Part shown: piece by piece, positions 1-9,030 of the stretch | Position numbering within the stretch: position 1 is the stretch's first letter | Layout of the letters: each line of letters starts with the position of its first letter | Origin: an uncultured Campylobacterales bacterium | GTDB taxonomy: Bacteria > Campylobacterota > Campylobacteria > Campylobacterales > CACVAW01 | DNA length: 36,481 nucleotides | Assembly: GCA_902727925.1 (NCBI GenBank) | Contig: CACVAW010000023.1 | Location: 1-36,481, forward strand | Reading direction: 5' to 3' | The notes under the pieces: model-generated | Databases searched by the model: none | The model's input: the letters and a program-made list of their open reading frames with translations, nothing else | What the model was told of the DNA's origin: nothing | Translations under genes and position numbers: made by a program

Positions 1-956
1 TTAAACACCCTGATGATACAGTAAGTTTTATAGTTGATAGAAATATTAACTATACAAATATATGTTGGGTTGATTGTAAGTTTTGTGCTTTTTATAGACA
101 TGCAAAAGATGATGATGCGTATATATTGACTTATGAAGAAATAGGCAAAAAGATAGAGGAATTACTTGAAATTGGTGGTACACAGATACTTTTTCAAGGT
201 GGTGTTCATCCAAAGCTAAAAATCGAATGGTACGAAGATCTAGTTGAGTATATAAGTACAACTTATCCAACTATTACTATACATGGATTTTCAGCAGTTG
301 AGATTGATTATATAGCTAAGATTTCAAAAATTTCGTATGAAGAGGTGTTTAAAAGACTTAATGCAAAAGGGCTTTTTTCTATGCCTGGAGCGGGTGCAGA
401 AGTTTTAAGTGATAGAGTAAAAGATATCATATCACCAAAGAAACTTAATACTAAAGCTTGGCTTGATGTACATGAAGCTGCTCACAAGGTAGGAGTAAAG
501 ACGACTGCAACTATGATGTTTGGCTCAGTTGAAACAGATGAAGAGATAATTGAGCACTTGTCACTAATAAGAGACTTACAAGATAAATATCATGGTTTTC
601 GTGCATTTATAGCATGGAGTTTTCAAGCTACAAATACACAGCTTTTAGAAGAAATTCCAGACTTACAACCTCAAAGTTCTAGCAGATACCTTAGGATATT
701 GGCACTTGCAAGAATATTCTTGGATAATTTTGACAATTTACAAAGCTCTTGGGTAACACAAGGCTCACATATAGGTCAGCTCTCACTAGAGTTCGGAGCG
801 AATGATCTTGGTAGTACTATGATGGAAGAAAACGTAGTCTCAGCAGCTGGAGCAAAAAATACAATGAATCAAGAAGAGATGATAAAAATAATAAAAAGCT
901 CAGGATTAAGACCGGCAAAAAGAAATACAGCATATGAAATACTTGAGCGTTATTAG
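1..956 (+). CDS. mqnC: Cyclic dehypoxanthinyl futalosine synthase MqnC (5' partial)
   Basis: This is a radical SAM enzyme of the futalosine route to menaquinone, converting dehypoxanthine futalosine to its cyclic form in the cytoplasm. The open frame runs in from the window edge (codons in phase with base 3), so about 35-40 N-terminal residues are missing. The fragment reads INYTNICWVDCKFCAFYR; the CX3CX2C cluster-binding cysteines lie at bases 63-86. It is followed by GGTQILFQGG, the IEWYEDL block, GAGAEVLSDRV and TTATMMFGSVET, all characteristic of MqnC rather than MqnE. A shorter frame beginning with TTG at 126 would lose the cluster motif and is not the real start. The next gene's possible upstream start overlaps its 3' end. 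The call is secure by motif. Confidence 0.95.
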   Translation, partial: KHPDDTVSFIVDRNINYTNICWVDCKFCAFYRHAKDDDAYILTYEEIGKKIEELLEIGGTQILFQGGVHPKLKIEWYEDLVEYISTTYPTITIHGFSAVEIDYIAKISKISYEEVFKRLNAKGLFSMPGAGAEVLSDRVKDIISPKKLNTKAWLDVHEAAHKVGVKTTATMMFGSVETDEEIIEHLSLIRDLQDKYHGFRAFIAWSFQATNTQLLEEIPDLQPQSSSRYLRILALARIFLDNFDNLQSSWVTQGSHIGQLSLEFGANDLGSTMMEENVVSAAGAKNTMNQEEMIKIIKSSGLRPAKRNTAYEILERY

Positions 957-1020
957 TAAAAATATTAGCAAAGATATAAAAAAATATATTTGTTTTATCT
1001 GTTTAAACATAGGAGTCATT

Positions 1021-2250
1021 TTGGCAAATTCGAACATAGTAGTAAATAACATAAGTCTTCCAGTAATTGTAGAAACAAGTGAAAAACTTCCATTAGTATC
1101 ACTTCAAATTGTATTTCAAAATTCAGGTAGTGTACAAGATGGTAAGTTACCTGGACTTGCAGCTTTGAGTGCTGGGGTACTTAATGAGGGAACATCGAAG
1201 CTTGGAAGTACAAAGTTTGCGAATAAGCTTGAATCTAAAGCAATATCAATAAATACAAGTAACGGTAAAGAAACATTTGTCATAGAAGTAGAGAGTCTTA
1301 GTGAATATTTTGATGATGCTTTAGGATTTTTAGAAGAGTTGTTAAATGACAAAAATCTAAAACTTAAAACACTAGAAAAGTTAAAATTACTCAGTGATAG
1401 TACTATTAGTTCTCGTGAAGATGATTTTGATTATGTAGCTAGTAAGAACTTATACTCTTTACTATATAAAGGTACATACTTAGCAAATCCTACAATAGGT
1501 ACCAAAGAGAGTATTGCAAAGATTAGTCTTAAAGATATAGAAAAATTTTATAAAGAGAATTTGACGCTTGATAATGTAATGATATCTTTTGCTGGTGATC
1601 TGAAGAAATATGAAAAAAAGATAGCTAAGATACTTTCAAGTTTGCCTTTACAAAGTGATAAAAATGAACTCAAATATACACCTATAGTTGACAAACCTAA
1701 AGATATAACTATCAAAAAAGATACCGAACAAGCTTATGTGTACTTTGCTAGCAAATATAATCTAGATGTAAAATCAGAGGATTTATATAAAGCAAAGGTA
1801 GCTTTTTTTATACTTAGTAGTAGTGGTTTTGGTAGTCGTTTGATGGAAGAAATTCGTGTAAAAAAGGGTTTAGCTTATTCTGTATATGGTAATTTGAGTA
1901 TGAACTTATCTCATAGTTTGTATCAAGGACACTTACAAACAAAACTAGAATCAAGTGATGATGCTATAAAATCAGTAAAAGCTGAAATTGCAAAGTTTGT
2001 AAAAAATGGCGTAACTAAAGAAGAACTTGAGTCAGCTAAAAAATTCATTCTTGGAAGTGAACCACTTCGTAATGAAACTATATTTCAAAGACTAAATACA
2101 AAATTTTCAAGTTTTTATAAAGGATATGATGAAGATCATCATGAAAAAGAGCTGAGACTTATAGAAAAATTATCACTAGATAATCTAAATACTTTTATAA
2201 AAGAACACAAAGAGATAAACGAACTCTATTTTTCTATAGTGACAAAGTGA
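1021..2250 (+). CDS. M16-family peptidase homologue lacking the zinc motif
   Basis: This 409-residue protein has the two-lobed M16 (pitrilysin/insulinase) layout. An N-terminal lobe contains SLQIVFQNSGSVQDG and LLNDKNL-type helices; a second M16 lobe contains GFGSRLMEEIRVKKGLAYSVYG near residues 275-300. The HXXEH zinc/catalytic motif expected after GLA is absent; the sequence there is GLAALSAGVLNEGT. It is therefore probably a non-catalytic or differently working homologue. I chose TTG at 1021 because AGGAG lies at 1011-1015 with good spacing and the protein then begins as campylobacterotal homologues do, from memory. The alternative is ATG 934, which overlaps mqnC and adds residues vaguely like a signal peptide but has no clear ribosome site. 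The next gene starts in a 4-base overlap. Its substrate is unknown. Confidence 0.85.
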   Translation: MANSNIVVNNISLPVIVETSEKLPLVSLQIVFQNSGSVQDGKLPGLAALSAGVLNEGTSKLGSTKFANKLESKAISINTSNGKETFVIEVESLSEYFDDALGFLEELLNDKNLKLKTLEKLKLLSDSTISSREDDFDYVASKNLYSLLYKGTYLANPTIGTKESIAKISLKDIEKFYKENLTLDNVMISFAGDLKKYEKKIAKILSSLPLQSDKNELKYTPIVDKPKDITIKKDTEQAYVYFASKYNLDVKSEDLYKAKVAFFILSSSGFGSRLMEEIRVKKGLAYSVYGNLSMNLSHSLYQGHLQTKLESSDDAIKSVKAEIAKFVKNGVTKEELESAKKFILGSEPLRNETIFQRLNTKFSSFYKGYDEDHHEKELRLIEKLSLDNLNTFIKEHKEINELYFSIVTK

Positions 2251-3032
2251 ATATCTCTCAAAAAGCCAATATTTTAGGAATACTGACCATATTTATATGG
2301 TCAGGTACAACTATAGTAATGGTAATGCTTAAACAACTTCCAGTAATGCAGTTTTTGTTTTGTATTATGTTTCTTGTTTCGTCTACTGGAATTGTTATTC
2401 TAAAGTTCAAGAAAAAATCTTTTAGATTAGTTTTTGATGTTCCAAAGACACTTATTTTTATATGTGTTTTTGGGATATTAGTTAATTATCTTTTTTATTT
2501 TTTAGCACTACAAAATGCACCTGCAAGAGAAGTTAATCTTATTAATTATCTTTGGCCTTTGATGATTGTGATTTTTGTAGCATTTTTGCCTAGGGGAAAA
2601 TTTAGTATTCCTCATTTTATAGGTGCTTTGTTTGGTCTTAGTATAACTTTTTGGATTATTTCCAAAGATGGAATTAATTTTGAGTGGAAGTATCTTGATG
2701 GATATATTTATGTATTTTTAGGAGCTTTTACTTGGTCTGTATATTCTGTACTACTTAAGCTATATGACAATATATCTACATTTAGTGTGTCTTTATTTAG
2801 TTTTATTGTGGGTGTTATTAGTCTAGTATTACATCTTATTTATGAGACGACTTATATCCCAAACTTAAAAGAACTATTTTTTATATTTTATATGGGAATA
2901 GTAAATATTGGTGGTGGAATATATATGTGGGACTATGCTATGAAAAGAGGTAATCAGTCATTTTTGGCGATGCTTTCTTATAGTATACCCATACTCTCGA
3001 CCCTATGGTTAGTTATTTTTAATATTAAGTGA
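2247..3032 (+). CDS. EamA/DMT-family exporter, YddG-like
   Basis: This 261-residue inner-membrane protein is made almost entirely of hydrophobic helices (about nine). It starts with GTG in a GTGA overlap with the stop of the preceding gene, so translation is probably coupled. The VNLINYLWP block in the middle and GAFTWSVYSVLLK in the second repeat match the YddG branch of the drug/metabolite transporter superfamily, some members of which export aromatic or other amino acids. The protein ends at SYSIPILSTLWLVIFNIK, where YddG-type proteins normally have roughly 35 further residues forming the last helix. The other two frames close within a few codons, so no simple frameshift restores it. Substrate cannot be told from sequence. 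Confidence 0.85.
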   Translation: MNISQKANILGILTIFIWSGTTIVMVMLKQLPVMQFLFCIMFLVSSTGIVILKFKKKSFRLVFDVPKTLIFICVFGILVNYLFYFLALQNAPAREVNLINYLWPLMIVIFVAFLPRGKFSIPHFIGALFGLSITFWIISKDGINFEWKYLDGYIYVFLGAFTWSVYSVLLKLYDNISTFSVSLFSFIVGVISLVLHLIYETTYIPNLKELFFIFYMGIVNIGGGIYMWDYAMKRGNQSFLAMLSYSIPILSTLWLVIFNIK

Positions 3033-3038
3033 GGATAA

Positions 3039-4235
3039 ATGGACTTCATAACATATCTTAAAGAGTTTTTTTCTTTTGATTTTATAGGTATGAAATATAG
3101 CTATACTTTATGGTTTTTAGCTTTAGTTTTTTATTTAATAACAAATAAATTTTTAAGAAAACTTATAAATAAGAGGCTCAAAATTTATTTATATAAACGA
3201 AGAAGAAAGATTTTTTATCGATTTTTGTTTATTAGATTTATTAAAATAACAAAGCCTTTTATTACTACATTTAATTTTTTCTTATTAGAGCATACTGTCT
3301 CTATATTTATTCAAAATGAGTATTTAAGCTATATTGTTTTTCTTATATATTTATTTTTGTTTTCTTGGTGTTCTTATCAAACATCAAAATTTTTCATTCA
3401 TATAAATTTGACTATCAAAATACGAAAAAAAAGAATTAATAGAAGAAAGATTTTTTATAATTTGTATGTAAATGTTTCAAAAGTATTGATATTTTTGGTA
3501 GTTTTTATAATTTTATTATCAAAAATTGGTGTTGACTTGAGTACTTTGTTAACTTCACTTGGTATTGGTAGTGCTATTTTGGCTTTTAGTGCTAAGAATA
3601 CTTTAACAAACTTTTTTGATTCTTTGATTCTTGTAGGTGAAGATGCTTTTAGAGTTGGTGACTGGATTCAAACAAAAGATATAGAAGGTGATGTTGTCGA
3701 GTTTGGTGTATTGTCTACAAAGATACGAACTTTTGAAAACTCAATGGTTACTATACCTAACTCAGTACTTGTTCATGATTATGTTAAAAACCTGAGTATG
3801 AGAGAAATTGGAAGAAGAATAAAGTTTAATTTAAGACTTAAGTTCACTAATGATACTGATGAGATAGATAAAGTTATTAAAGAAATCAGAAGTATGCTTG
3901 GGAAAAACCCTTTGATTGTAACAACTGATAAAATAAAAGAACAAAGAAAAAGAACAAAGAAAAAATATAATGAAGATTCTCTTTATAATATTGAAGATAA
4001 ATACGGAATTAAAAGAAGTTTTCTTGTATATTTTGATGCTATAGATAAATATTCTATGAATATCTTGGTATACGCTTTTTCGGTGTCTATAAACTGGGAA
4101 GATTGGTTAGATACAAAAGAAGATGTTTTAAAAAAGGTAATACAAATAATAGATAACTCATCTTTAGAATTAGCATATCCTAAAAATGAAATTATTTTAG
4201 ATAAAACTTCTATTAATGCTACTACTGTAAAATAA
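3039..4235 (+). CDS. MscS-family mechanosensitive ion channel
   Basis: This 398-residue inner-membrane protein is probably a tension-gated channel protecting against osmotic downshock. Hydrophobic helices occupy roughly residues 20-40, 80-125 and 146-162. They are followed by the pore-lining helix LLTSLGIGSAILAFSAKN around 170-187 and the FFDSLILVGEDAFRVGDWI stretch that leads into the cytoplasmic beta domain. FENSMVTIPNSVL is the classic beta-domain strand. The extra N-terminal helices make it larger than E. coli MscS (286 residues) and closer to the YnaI/YbdG-type expanded members. A GAGGA ribosome site straddles the stop of the preceding gene, so the two are likely co-transcribed. The family call is secure; gating properties are not visible. 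Confidence 0.92.
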   Translation: MDFITYLKEFFSFDFIGMKYSYTLWFLALVFYLITNKFLRKLINKRLKIYLYKRRRKIFYRFLFIRFIKITKPFITTFNFFLLEHTVSIFIQNEYLSYIVFLIYLFLFSWCSYQTSKFFIHINLTIKIRKKRINRRKIFYNLYVNVSKVLIFLVVFIILLSKIGVDLSTLLTSLGIGSAILAFSAKNTLTNFFDSLILVGEDAFRVGDWIQTKDIEGDVVEFGVLSTKIRTFENSMVTIPNSVLVHDYVKNLSMREIGRRIKFNLRLKFTNDTDEIDKVIKEIRSMLGKNPLIVTTDKIKEQRKRTKKKYNEDSLYNIEDKYGIKRSFLVYFDAIDKYSMNILVYAFSVSINWEDWLDTKEDVLKKVIQIIDNSSLELAYPKNEIILDKTSINATTVK

Positions 4236-4260
4236 TATAAAAACTTTAAATGGAGATTGT

Positions 4261-5631
4261 ATGAGAATAGAAAGCGATTTACTAGGTGAGAGAGAATTAG
4301 AAGACAATGTATATTATGGTATTCAATCACTAAGAGGATTTGAAAATTTTCCAATAACTGGATACAAAACAAACAAAAATATGATAAAGTCATTAGCACT
4401 TACGAAAAAAGCTTCAGCAATATGTAACAATAAAATCAAAAAACTAGACGACGATGTAGCAAATGCTATTTCACAGGCTTGCGATGAGTTACTTGATGAT
4501 AAGTTATTAGATCAGTTTATTGTTGATCCAATTCAAGGAGGAGCTGGAACATCACTTAATATGAATATTAATGAAGTTTTAGCAAATAGAGGTAATGAAA
4601 TACTTGGTGGTAAACTCGGGAGTTATGACCGAGTTCATCCAAATGATCATGTAAACTACGCTCAATCAACAAATGATGTAATACCAACAGCTGGAAAAAT
4701 ATGTGCTTTATATATGTCAAAAGAACTGCTTGAAGTATTAACAGATCTTATAAGCTCATTTGAAAATAAAGCAAAAGAATTTCACGATGTAATAAAAATG
4801 GGAAGAACTCAACTTCAAGACGCAGTTCCTATGAGACTTTCACAAGAGTTTAATGCTTATGTAAAAGTACTCAAAAGAGATTATAAGAGAATAGATGAAG
4901 CTAGTAAAGCTCTTAGATACATATCATTAGGAGCAACTGCAATTGGTACTTCTATAAATGCAGACACAGAGTATGTAGATGAAGTGGTATCCATACTTGC
5001 CGAGCTTACAAGTCTTGATCTTACTCAAAATGATGATTTGGTTGATGGTACTCAGAATTTAGATTGTTTTACTTACTTTTCTTCTATACTTAAAACCTTT
5101 GCTATTAACTTATCAAAGATATCAAATGACCTAAGACTAATGTCATCAGGTCCAAGAACTGGCTTAGGAGAGATAAATCTACCTGAAAAACAACCAGGTA
5201 GTTCTATAATGCCAGGTAAAGTAAACCCAGTAATCCCAGAGGTAGTAAATCAAGTAGCGTTCTTAGTAGCTGGCAATGATGTAACTATCTCTATGGCTGT
5301 AGAAGCTGGACAACTTGAACTTAATGCGTTTGAGCCTATAATATTTTATAAAACCTTTCAATCAATAAAGACTCTAAGAAATGTAATGAAAACATTCAAA
5401 ACAAATTGTATAGATGGGATAACTGCGAATAAAGAAGTATGTGCATCTCATGTAGAAAATAGTATAGGTATAATAACAGCTATAGTACCTCATATAGGAT
5501 ATAAAAAAAGCTCTTACGTAGCTAGAAAAGCATTAAGAGAAAATAAAAACCTAAAAGAGATTCTTTTAGAAGAGGGGATAATGAGTAAAGAGGAGATTGA
5601 AAATATATTAGATATTGAGAAGATGGTATGA
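4261..5631 (+). CDS. aspA: Aspartate ammonia-lyase
   Basis: This 456-residue enzyme belongs to the fumarase/aspartase superfamily and converts L-aspartate to fumarate and ammonia in the cytoplasm, feeding fumarate respiration or the TCA cycle. It has the three superfamily signature blocks: GGAGTSLNMNINEVLANR near residue 92, the HPNDHVNYAQSTNDVIPT stretch near 123, and GSSIMPGKVNPVIPE near 320, which contains the catalytic serine loop. The opening RIESDLLGERELEDNVYYGIQS and the length fit aspartase better than class II fumarase. A GGAG box precedes the ATG. The gene sits 25 bases after the MscS gene and 25 bases before ribD. Confidence 0.93.
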   Translation: MRIESDLLGERELEDNVYYGIQSLRGFENFPITGYKTNKNMIKSLALTKKASAICNNKIKKLDDDVANAISQACDELLDDKLLDQFIVDPIQGGAGTSLNMNINEVLANRGNEILGGKLGSYDRVHPNDHVNYAQSTNDVIPTAGKICALYMSKELLEVLTDLISSFENKAKEFHDVIKMGRTQLQDAVPMRLSQEFNAYVKVLKRDYKRIDEASKALRYISLGATAIGTSINADTEYVDEVVSILAELTSLDLTQNDDLVDGTQNLDCFTYFSSILKTFAINLSKISNDLRLMSSGPRTGLGEINLPEKQPGSSIMPGKVNPVIPEVVNQVAFLVAGNDVTISMAVEAGQLELNAFEPIIFYKTFQSIKTLRNVMKTFKTNCIDGITANKEVCASHVENSIGIITAIVPHIGYKKSSYVARKALRENKNLKEILLEEGIMSKEEIENILDIEKMV

Positions 5632-5640
5632 TCTTTGAAA

Positions 5641-5662
5641 TTGTGAGTTATAAATCATGAAT
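5641..5662 (+). repeat. 22-base dispersed repeat, copy 1 (covers ribD start)
   Basis: This stretch (TTGTGAGTTATAAAT followed by CATGAAT) matches 10705-10726 at 21 of 22 bases. The copy here supplies the ATG and second codon of ribD. A similar TTATAAATG occurs at the vapB-like start (9712-9720), but that is too short to count as a copy. It may be a dispersed intergenic repeat of this genome; two copies in 36 kb do not prove it. Confidence 0.45.
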
Positions 5663-6658
5663 TATGAATTTTATATGAACCTTGCTATAAATAAGGCTTG
5701 GGAGTATCAAGGTCTAACTTATCCAAATCCAGCTGTTGGGTCTGTTGTAGTTAATAGTAATGGTAAGATACTCTCTTGTGAAGCTCATAAAGCATCTGGA
5801 TATAGCCACAGTGAGCTAGAATCTATTAAGGTGGCTTATGAACAAGTTACTGGGGTAGTACTCAATGATTTGACTCCTACACAACTACACAATTACTTAA
5901 TAGATAATCATAAAGATATATTTGAAGGTGCTTGTATATATGTAACACTTGAACCCTGTAATCATTTTGGCAAAACTCCAGCTTGTAGCAACTTAATACA
6001 TCAGTTAAAATTTGCTAAAGTTGTTATTGGTTCACTTGATGATAATAAAATTGCAAGTGGTGGTAAAGAGTACTTGATAAGTAAGAATGTAGAAGTTAAG
6101 ACAGGTATACTCAAAGCTAGGACTGATGAGCTATTATATCCGTTTAAAAAATGGCAAGAAGATAGATTTGTATTTTTCAAGTTGGCTCAAAATATAAATG
6201 GAAATTGTACTATTAATAAAAACATAAGCTCAAATGAATCAAAACTATTGGTACATAAACTAAGATCTAAAATAGATTTGCTTGTAATAGGTGGTAATAC
6301 AGTAAGAAGAGATAAACCAGCACTGGATACAAGACTACTTAAAAATTCTACTCATAATCCAGATGTATTAATACTATCAAATGAAAAGAAGTTTGACACT
6401 ACTAATATACCACTTTTTAGTGTGCCTAATAGAAAAGTATATATAGCAAATAATCTAAAACTATTAGATAACTATAATTTCATAATGATAGAAGGCACAA
6501 AAGGAATGTTAAAAGCTTGTAAAGATATCGTAGATATGAATTTGACATTTTTAAATACAGATTATAGTAGTGTAGGTGAGAATATTAATATAGACTTAGA
6601 GCAAAAACTAATATATTCATATACAAATGAAGATAATATCATTACTTGGAGCAAATAA
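5657..6658 (+). CDS. ribD: Bifunctional riboflavin biosynthesis deaminase/reductase RibD
   Basis: RibD deaminates the pyrimidine product of GTP cyclohydrolase II and then reduces its ribose, two steps of riboflavin synthesis. The N-terminal deaminase domain (about 1-150) has TYPNPAVG, the zinc-site HSE at 51-53 (usually HAE) and PCNHFGKTPAC with zinc cysteines C101 and C110. The C-terminal reductase domain (about 165-333) has FFKLAQNINGN, VHKLRSKIDLLVIGGNTVRRD and PALDTRLL. The ATG at 5657 has no good ribosome site and lies inside a short repeat shared with 10705-10726, yet the protein start (MNYEFYMNLAINKAWEYQ) is typical for the family. surE follows after 4 bases. Confidence 0.94.
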   Translation: MNYEFYMNLAINKAWEYQGLTYPNPAVGSVVVNSNGKILSCEAHKASGYSHSELESIKVAYEQVTGVVLNDLTPTQLHNYLIDNHKDIFEGACIYVTLEPCNHFGKTPACSNLIHQLKFAKVVIGSLDDNKIASGGKEYLISKNVEVKTGILKARTDELLYPFKKWQEDRFVFFKLAQNINGNCTINKNISSNESKLLVHKLRSKIDLLVIGGNTVRRDKPALDTRLLKNSTHNPDVLILSNEKKFDTTNIPLFSVPNRKVYIANNLKLLDNYNFIMIEGTKGMLKACKDIVDMNLTFLNTDYSSVGENINIDLEQKLIYSYTNEDNIITWSK

Positions 6659-6662
6659 GACT

Positions 6663-7445
6663 ATGAAAACAATACTTATAACAAATGACGACGGATATGA
6701 TGCAAGTGGTATATTAGCTCTTAAAGATGCTTTAAGTGAAGTAGCAAAGGTGGCAGTTGTAGCACCTGCTTTTCATAAATCAGCAACGGCGCATAGTCTA
6801 ACTATCACAAAACCTCTAAAGCTAATAGAAATTGCGAATGACTTTTATAAGCTTGAAGATGGAACACCAGCAGATTGTGTATATGTAGCATTAAATACAA
6901 TCTTCAAAGATATTAAACCAGACCTTATAGTAAGTGGTATCAATATAGGTGCAAACATGGGTGAAGATATAACCTATAGTGGAACTGCAGGAGCAGCTAT
7001 GGAGGGGGTACTTCACGATATACCTTCTCTTGCTATTTCTCAAGTGTTTAGAGGTAAGAGAGATACTAACTATGACTTAGCAAAAAAAAGTATAAAAGAC
7101 ATAGTAAGTAGAATACTTAATGGAAATTATCCTTTAGGTAAAAGAGAGCTACTAAATATCAATATACCTCCTATAAGTATAGATGAGTTTAAAGGGTACA
7201 AAGTAGTTCATGCAGGTTGTAGAGGGTATGATAGTAATATAGAGTACAACACTGATCCAAGAGGTCAAAAGTACTATTGGATAGGATTACCTAATCTGAG
7301 TTGGTATCATAGATATGAAGAGGATACAGAATCTGACTTTCAAGCTATTGAAGATGGGTATGTTGCTCTTACTCCAGTTACTCTTGATATGACATCATAT
7401 AAAAGTATCAATAGAGTAAAAGAATGGCTTAATGAGATTAGATAG
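6663..7445 (+). CDS. surE: 5'/3'-nucleotidase SurE
   Basis: SurE is a metal-dependent nucleoside 5'(3')-monophosphate phosphatase, often linked to stationary-phase survival. The protein of 260 residues is of normal family length. The metal-binding N8-D-D-G11 motif follows directly on MKTILIT. FHKSATAHS (the conserved serine of the active site), TPADCVYVAL and the SGINIGANMGEDITYSGTAG block follow in order. I chose ATG 6663 over an in-frame ATG at 6627, because the family starts with this MKTILITNDDG sequence and 6627 would overlap ribD. The 3' end overlaps the next gene by 14 bases. Confidence 0.95.
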   Translation: MKTILITNDDGYDASGILALKDALSEVAKVAVVAPAFHKSATAHSLTITKPLKLIEIANDFYKLEDGTPADCVYVALNTIFKDIKPDLIVSGINIGANMGEDITYSGTAGAAMEGVLHDIPSLAISQVFRGKRDTNYDLAKKSIKDIVSRILNGNYPLGKRELLNINIPPISIDEFKGYKVVHAGCRGYDSNIEYNTDPRGQKYYWIGLPNLSWYHRYEEDTESDFQAIEDGYVALTPVTLDMTSYKSINRVKEWLNEIR

Positions 7446-9024
7446 ATCTATTTTTAAAAAGTACAGATATAACTTCTTATTTGCTTTTGGGTTTTTAGGG
7501 ATAGTTTTTTCATTTGAATTTTTTAGCTTTTTATTTGTAGATAATTACGCATCAACACTTAAGCTAATAAGACTAGAAAATATATTACTAGTACTTGCTA
7601 CGGGATTAGTTATATCTTTTATGCATAGGTATGTAGTACTATTCGTAGCATTTGTATTAGTGCTAGCTTCGGTGTTAGAAGTTGCATATTATATGTTTTT
7701 TGGTTCTTATATTCAGGCTATAGATTTTTATCAGTTTTTTATTCATTTTAGTGAAGTTTCTGAGTCTTTAGGTTATGAGTATAAGTTACTGGTATTAGCA
7801 AGTTTAGCTTTTGTTATGTATGCAGTTGTTTGTATAATATTTATTAATAAGATAGATTTTAAAACCCATAAAAGTGGCTATGCATACTTGATATTAGCTA
7901 TGTTATTGTACGGAGATGTTTTTTACAAGTACAAAGGTATGAACTATGAAAAATATGAGTACAAACTATCTCATGGCATAGCTTTAAGAGTATTACCTAC
8001 AAGTGATAGCTTTGCCTTTGCTAATTTTTATGGATCATTTCAATATTTTGTTTTGAGGATAGTACCTAATAAAATAATGGATAGTAAAAATAAGTTTTCT
8101 GATACTATTTTTGAAAGTCCTAAAAAGCTAAACTCTATTAATGCTAATATTATATTTATAATAGGTGAGTCTTTAGGTTCTGATAAGATGTCGCTGTTTG
8201 GATATAACAAAAATATAACTACTCCAAAACTTCAAAACAGAGATGATATATACTCATCTGTAGTATACGCTGGAGGTACATTTACCAAAACTTCAGTAGC
8301 AGTACTCTTAAATAGATTAAAATATCCAGGTCAAACAGCTCAAATATCTAAGCAAAATAATTGCTTGTTTAACTTAGCTAAGCAAAACTCATTTCAAACT
8401 TATTTTGTAAGTAATCAAGAATCAAGACATTTAACTATAGTAGATAACCTAATATGCAAAAAGTATATTGATACATATCTTAGTGGGGATGATTTGGCTA
8501 AACCTCTTTTTGATATCAATCTAGTTAACTTCTTAGAAGAAATAAACTTTGATAAAAATAACTTCATAGTATTACAACAAAGAGGGTCTCACTTGCCATA
8601 TGCGTTACAATCTCCTAAAAGTTTTAAAAAACTCAATTCAGAATATGAAAATTCAGTTTTGTATACAGATTTTGTACTTGATAGACTAATAACAAAGATA
8701 AAAGAGCAAAAGACTGATAAAGATACCTATATAGTATTTACATCTGATCATGGTGAGTTTGTAGGTGAACGAAACCTTTGGGGACATGGTCATTTTGAAA
8801 AAGAAATTTATGAAGTACCTTTTATCTACTTTAGTAATAAAGATAGCTACACAGATGAGGTCAAAAATATAAAATCACACTTCGATATAAGTAATTTTGT
8901 ATCAAAACTACTTGGATATGATACAAAAATAGATAACGATGAAATATACATAAACGGTACAGACTTAGATGCACTTGCTGGATATTTACATATAAAAGAT
9001 ACAAATATAACACGACATAGATGA
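7432..9024 (+). CDS. Sulfatase-fold membrane phosphoethanolamine transferase-like protein
   Basis: This 530-residue protein has an N-terminal block of about five membrane helices (roughly residues 14-150) and a C-terminal alkaline-phosphatase/sulfatase-fold domain expected in the periplasm. Active-site elements are visible: G245-E-S247 with the metal-ligand glutamate, GGTFTKTSV at 281-289 with T285 aligned to the nucleophilic threonine of EptA-type enzymes, and S439-DHGE443 near the end. NIIFIIGES and SLFGYNKNITTP are typical of the EptA/CptA group, which transfers phosphoethanolamine from phosphatidylethanolamine to lipid A, core sugars or other acceptors. The acceptor here is unknown, and an LTA-synthase-like glycerol-phosphate transferase is a remote alternative. 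It overlaps surE by 14 bases, so co-translation is likely. Confidence 0.85.
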   Translation: MRLDRSIFKKYRYNFLFAFGFLGIVFSFEFFSFLFVDNYASTLKLIRLENILLVLATGLVISFMHRYVVLFVAFVLVLASVLEVAYYMFFGSYIQAIDFYQFFIHFSEVSESLGYEYKLLVLASLAFVMYAVVCIIFINKIDFKTHKSGYAYLILAMLLYGDVFYKYKGMNYEKYEYKLSHGIALRVLPTSDSFAFANFYGSFQYFVLRIVPNKIMDSKNKFSDTIFESPKKLNSINANIIFIIGESLGSDKMSLFGYNKNITTPKLQNRDDIYSSVVYAGGTFTKTSVAVLLNRLKYPGQTAQISKQNNCLFNLAKQNSFQTYFVSNQESRHLTIVDNLICKKYIDTYLSGDDLAKPLFDINLVNFLEEINFDKNNFIVLQQRGSHLPYALQSPKSFKKLNSEYENSVLYTDFVLDRLITKIKEQKTDKDTYIVFTSDHGEFVGERNLWGHGHFEKEIYEVPFIYFSNKDSYTDEVKNIKSHFDISNFVSKLLGYDTKIDNDEIYINGTDLDALAGYLHIKDTNITRHR

Positions 9025-9030
9025 GGTAAT

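Noticed and set aside
934-1020. N-terminal extension of the M16-like protein that looks like a weak signal peptide
   Set aside because: No ribosome site before ATG 934, overlap with mqnC, and a well-placed AGGAG before TTG 1021; kept only as an alternative.
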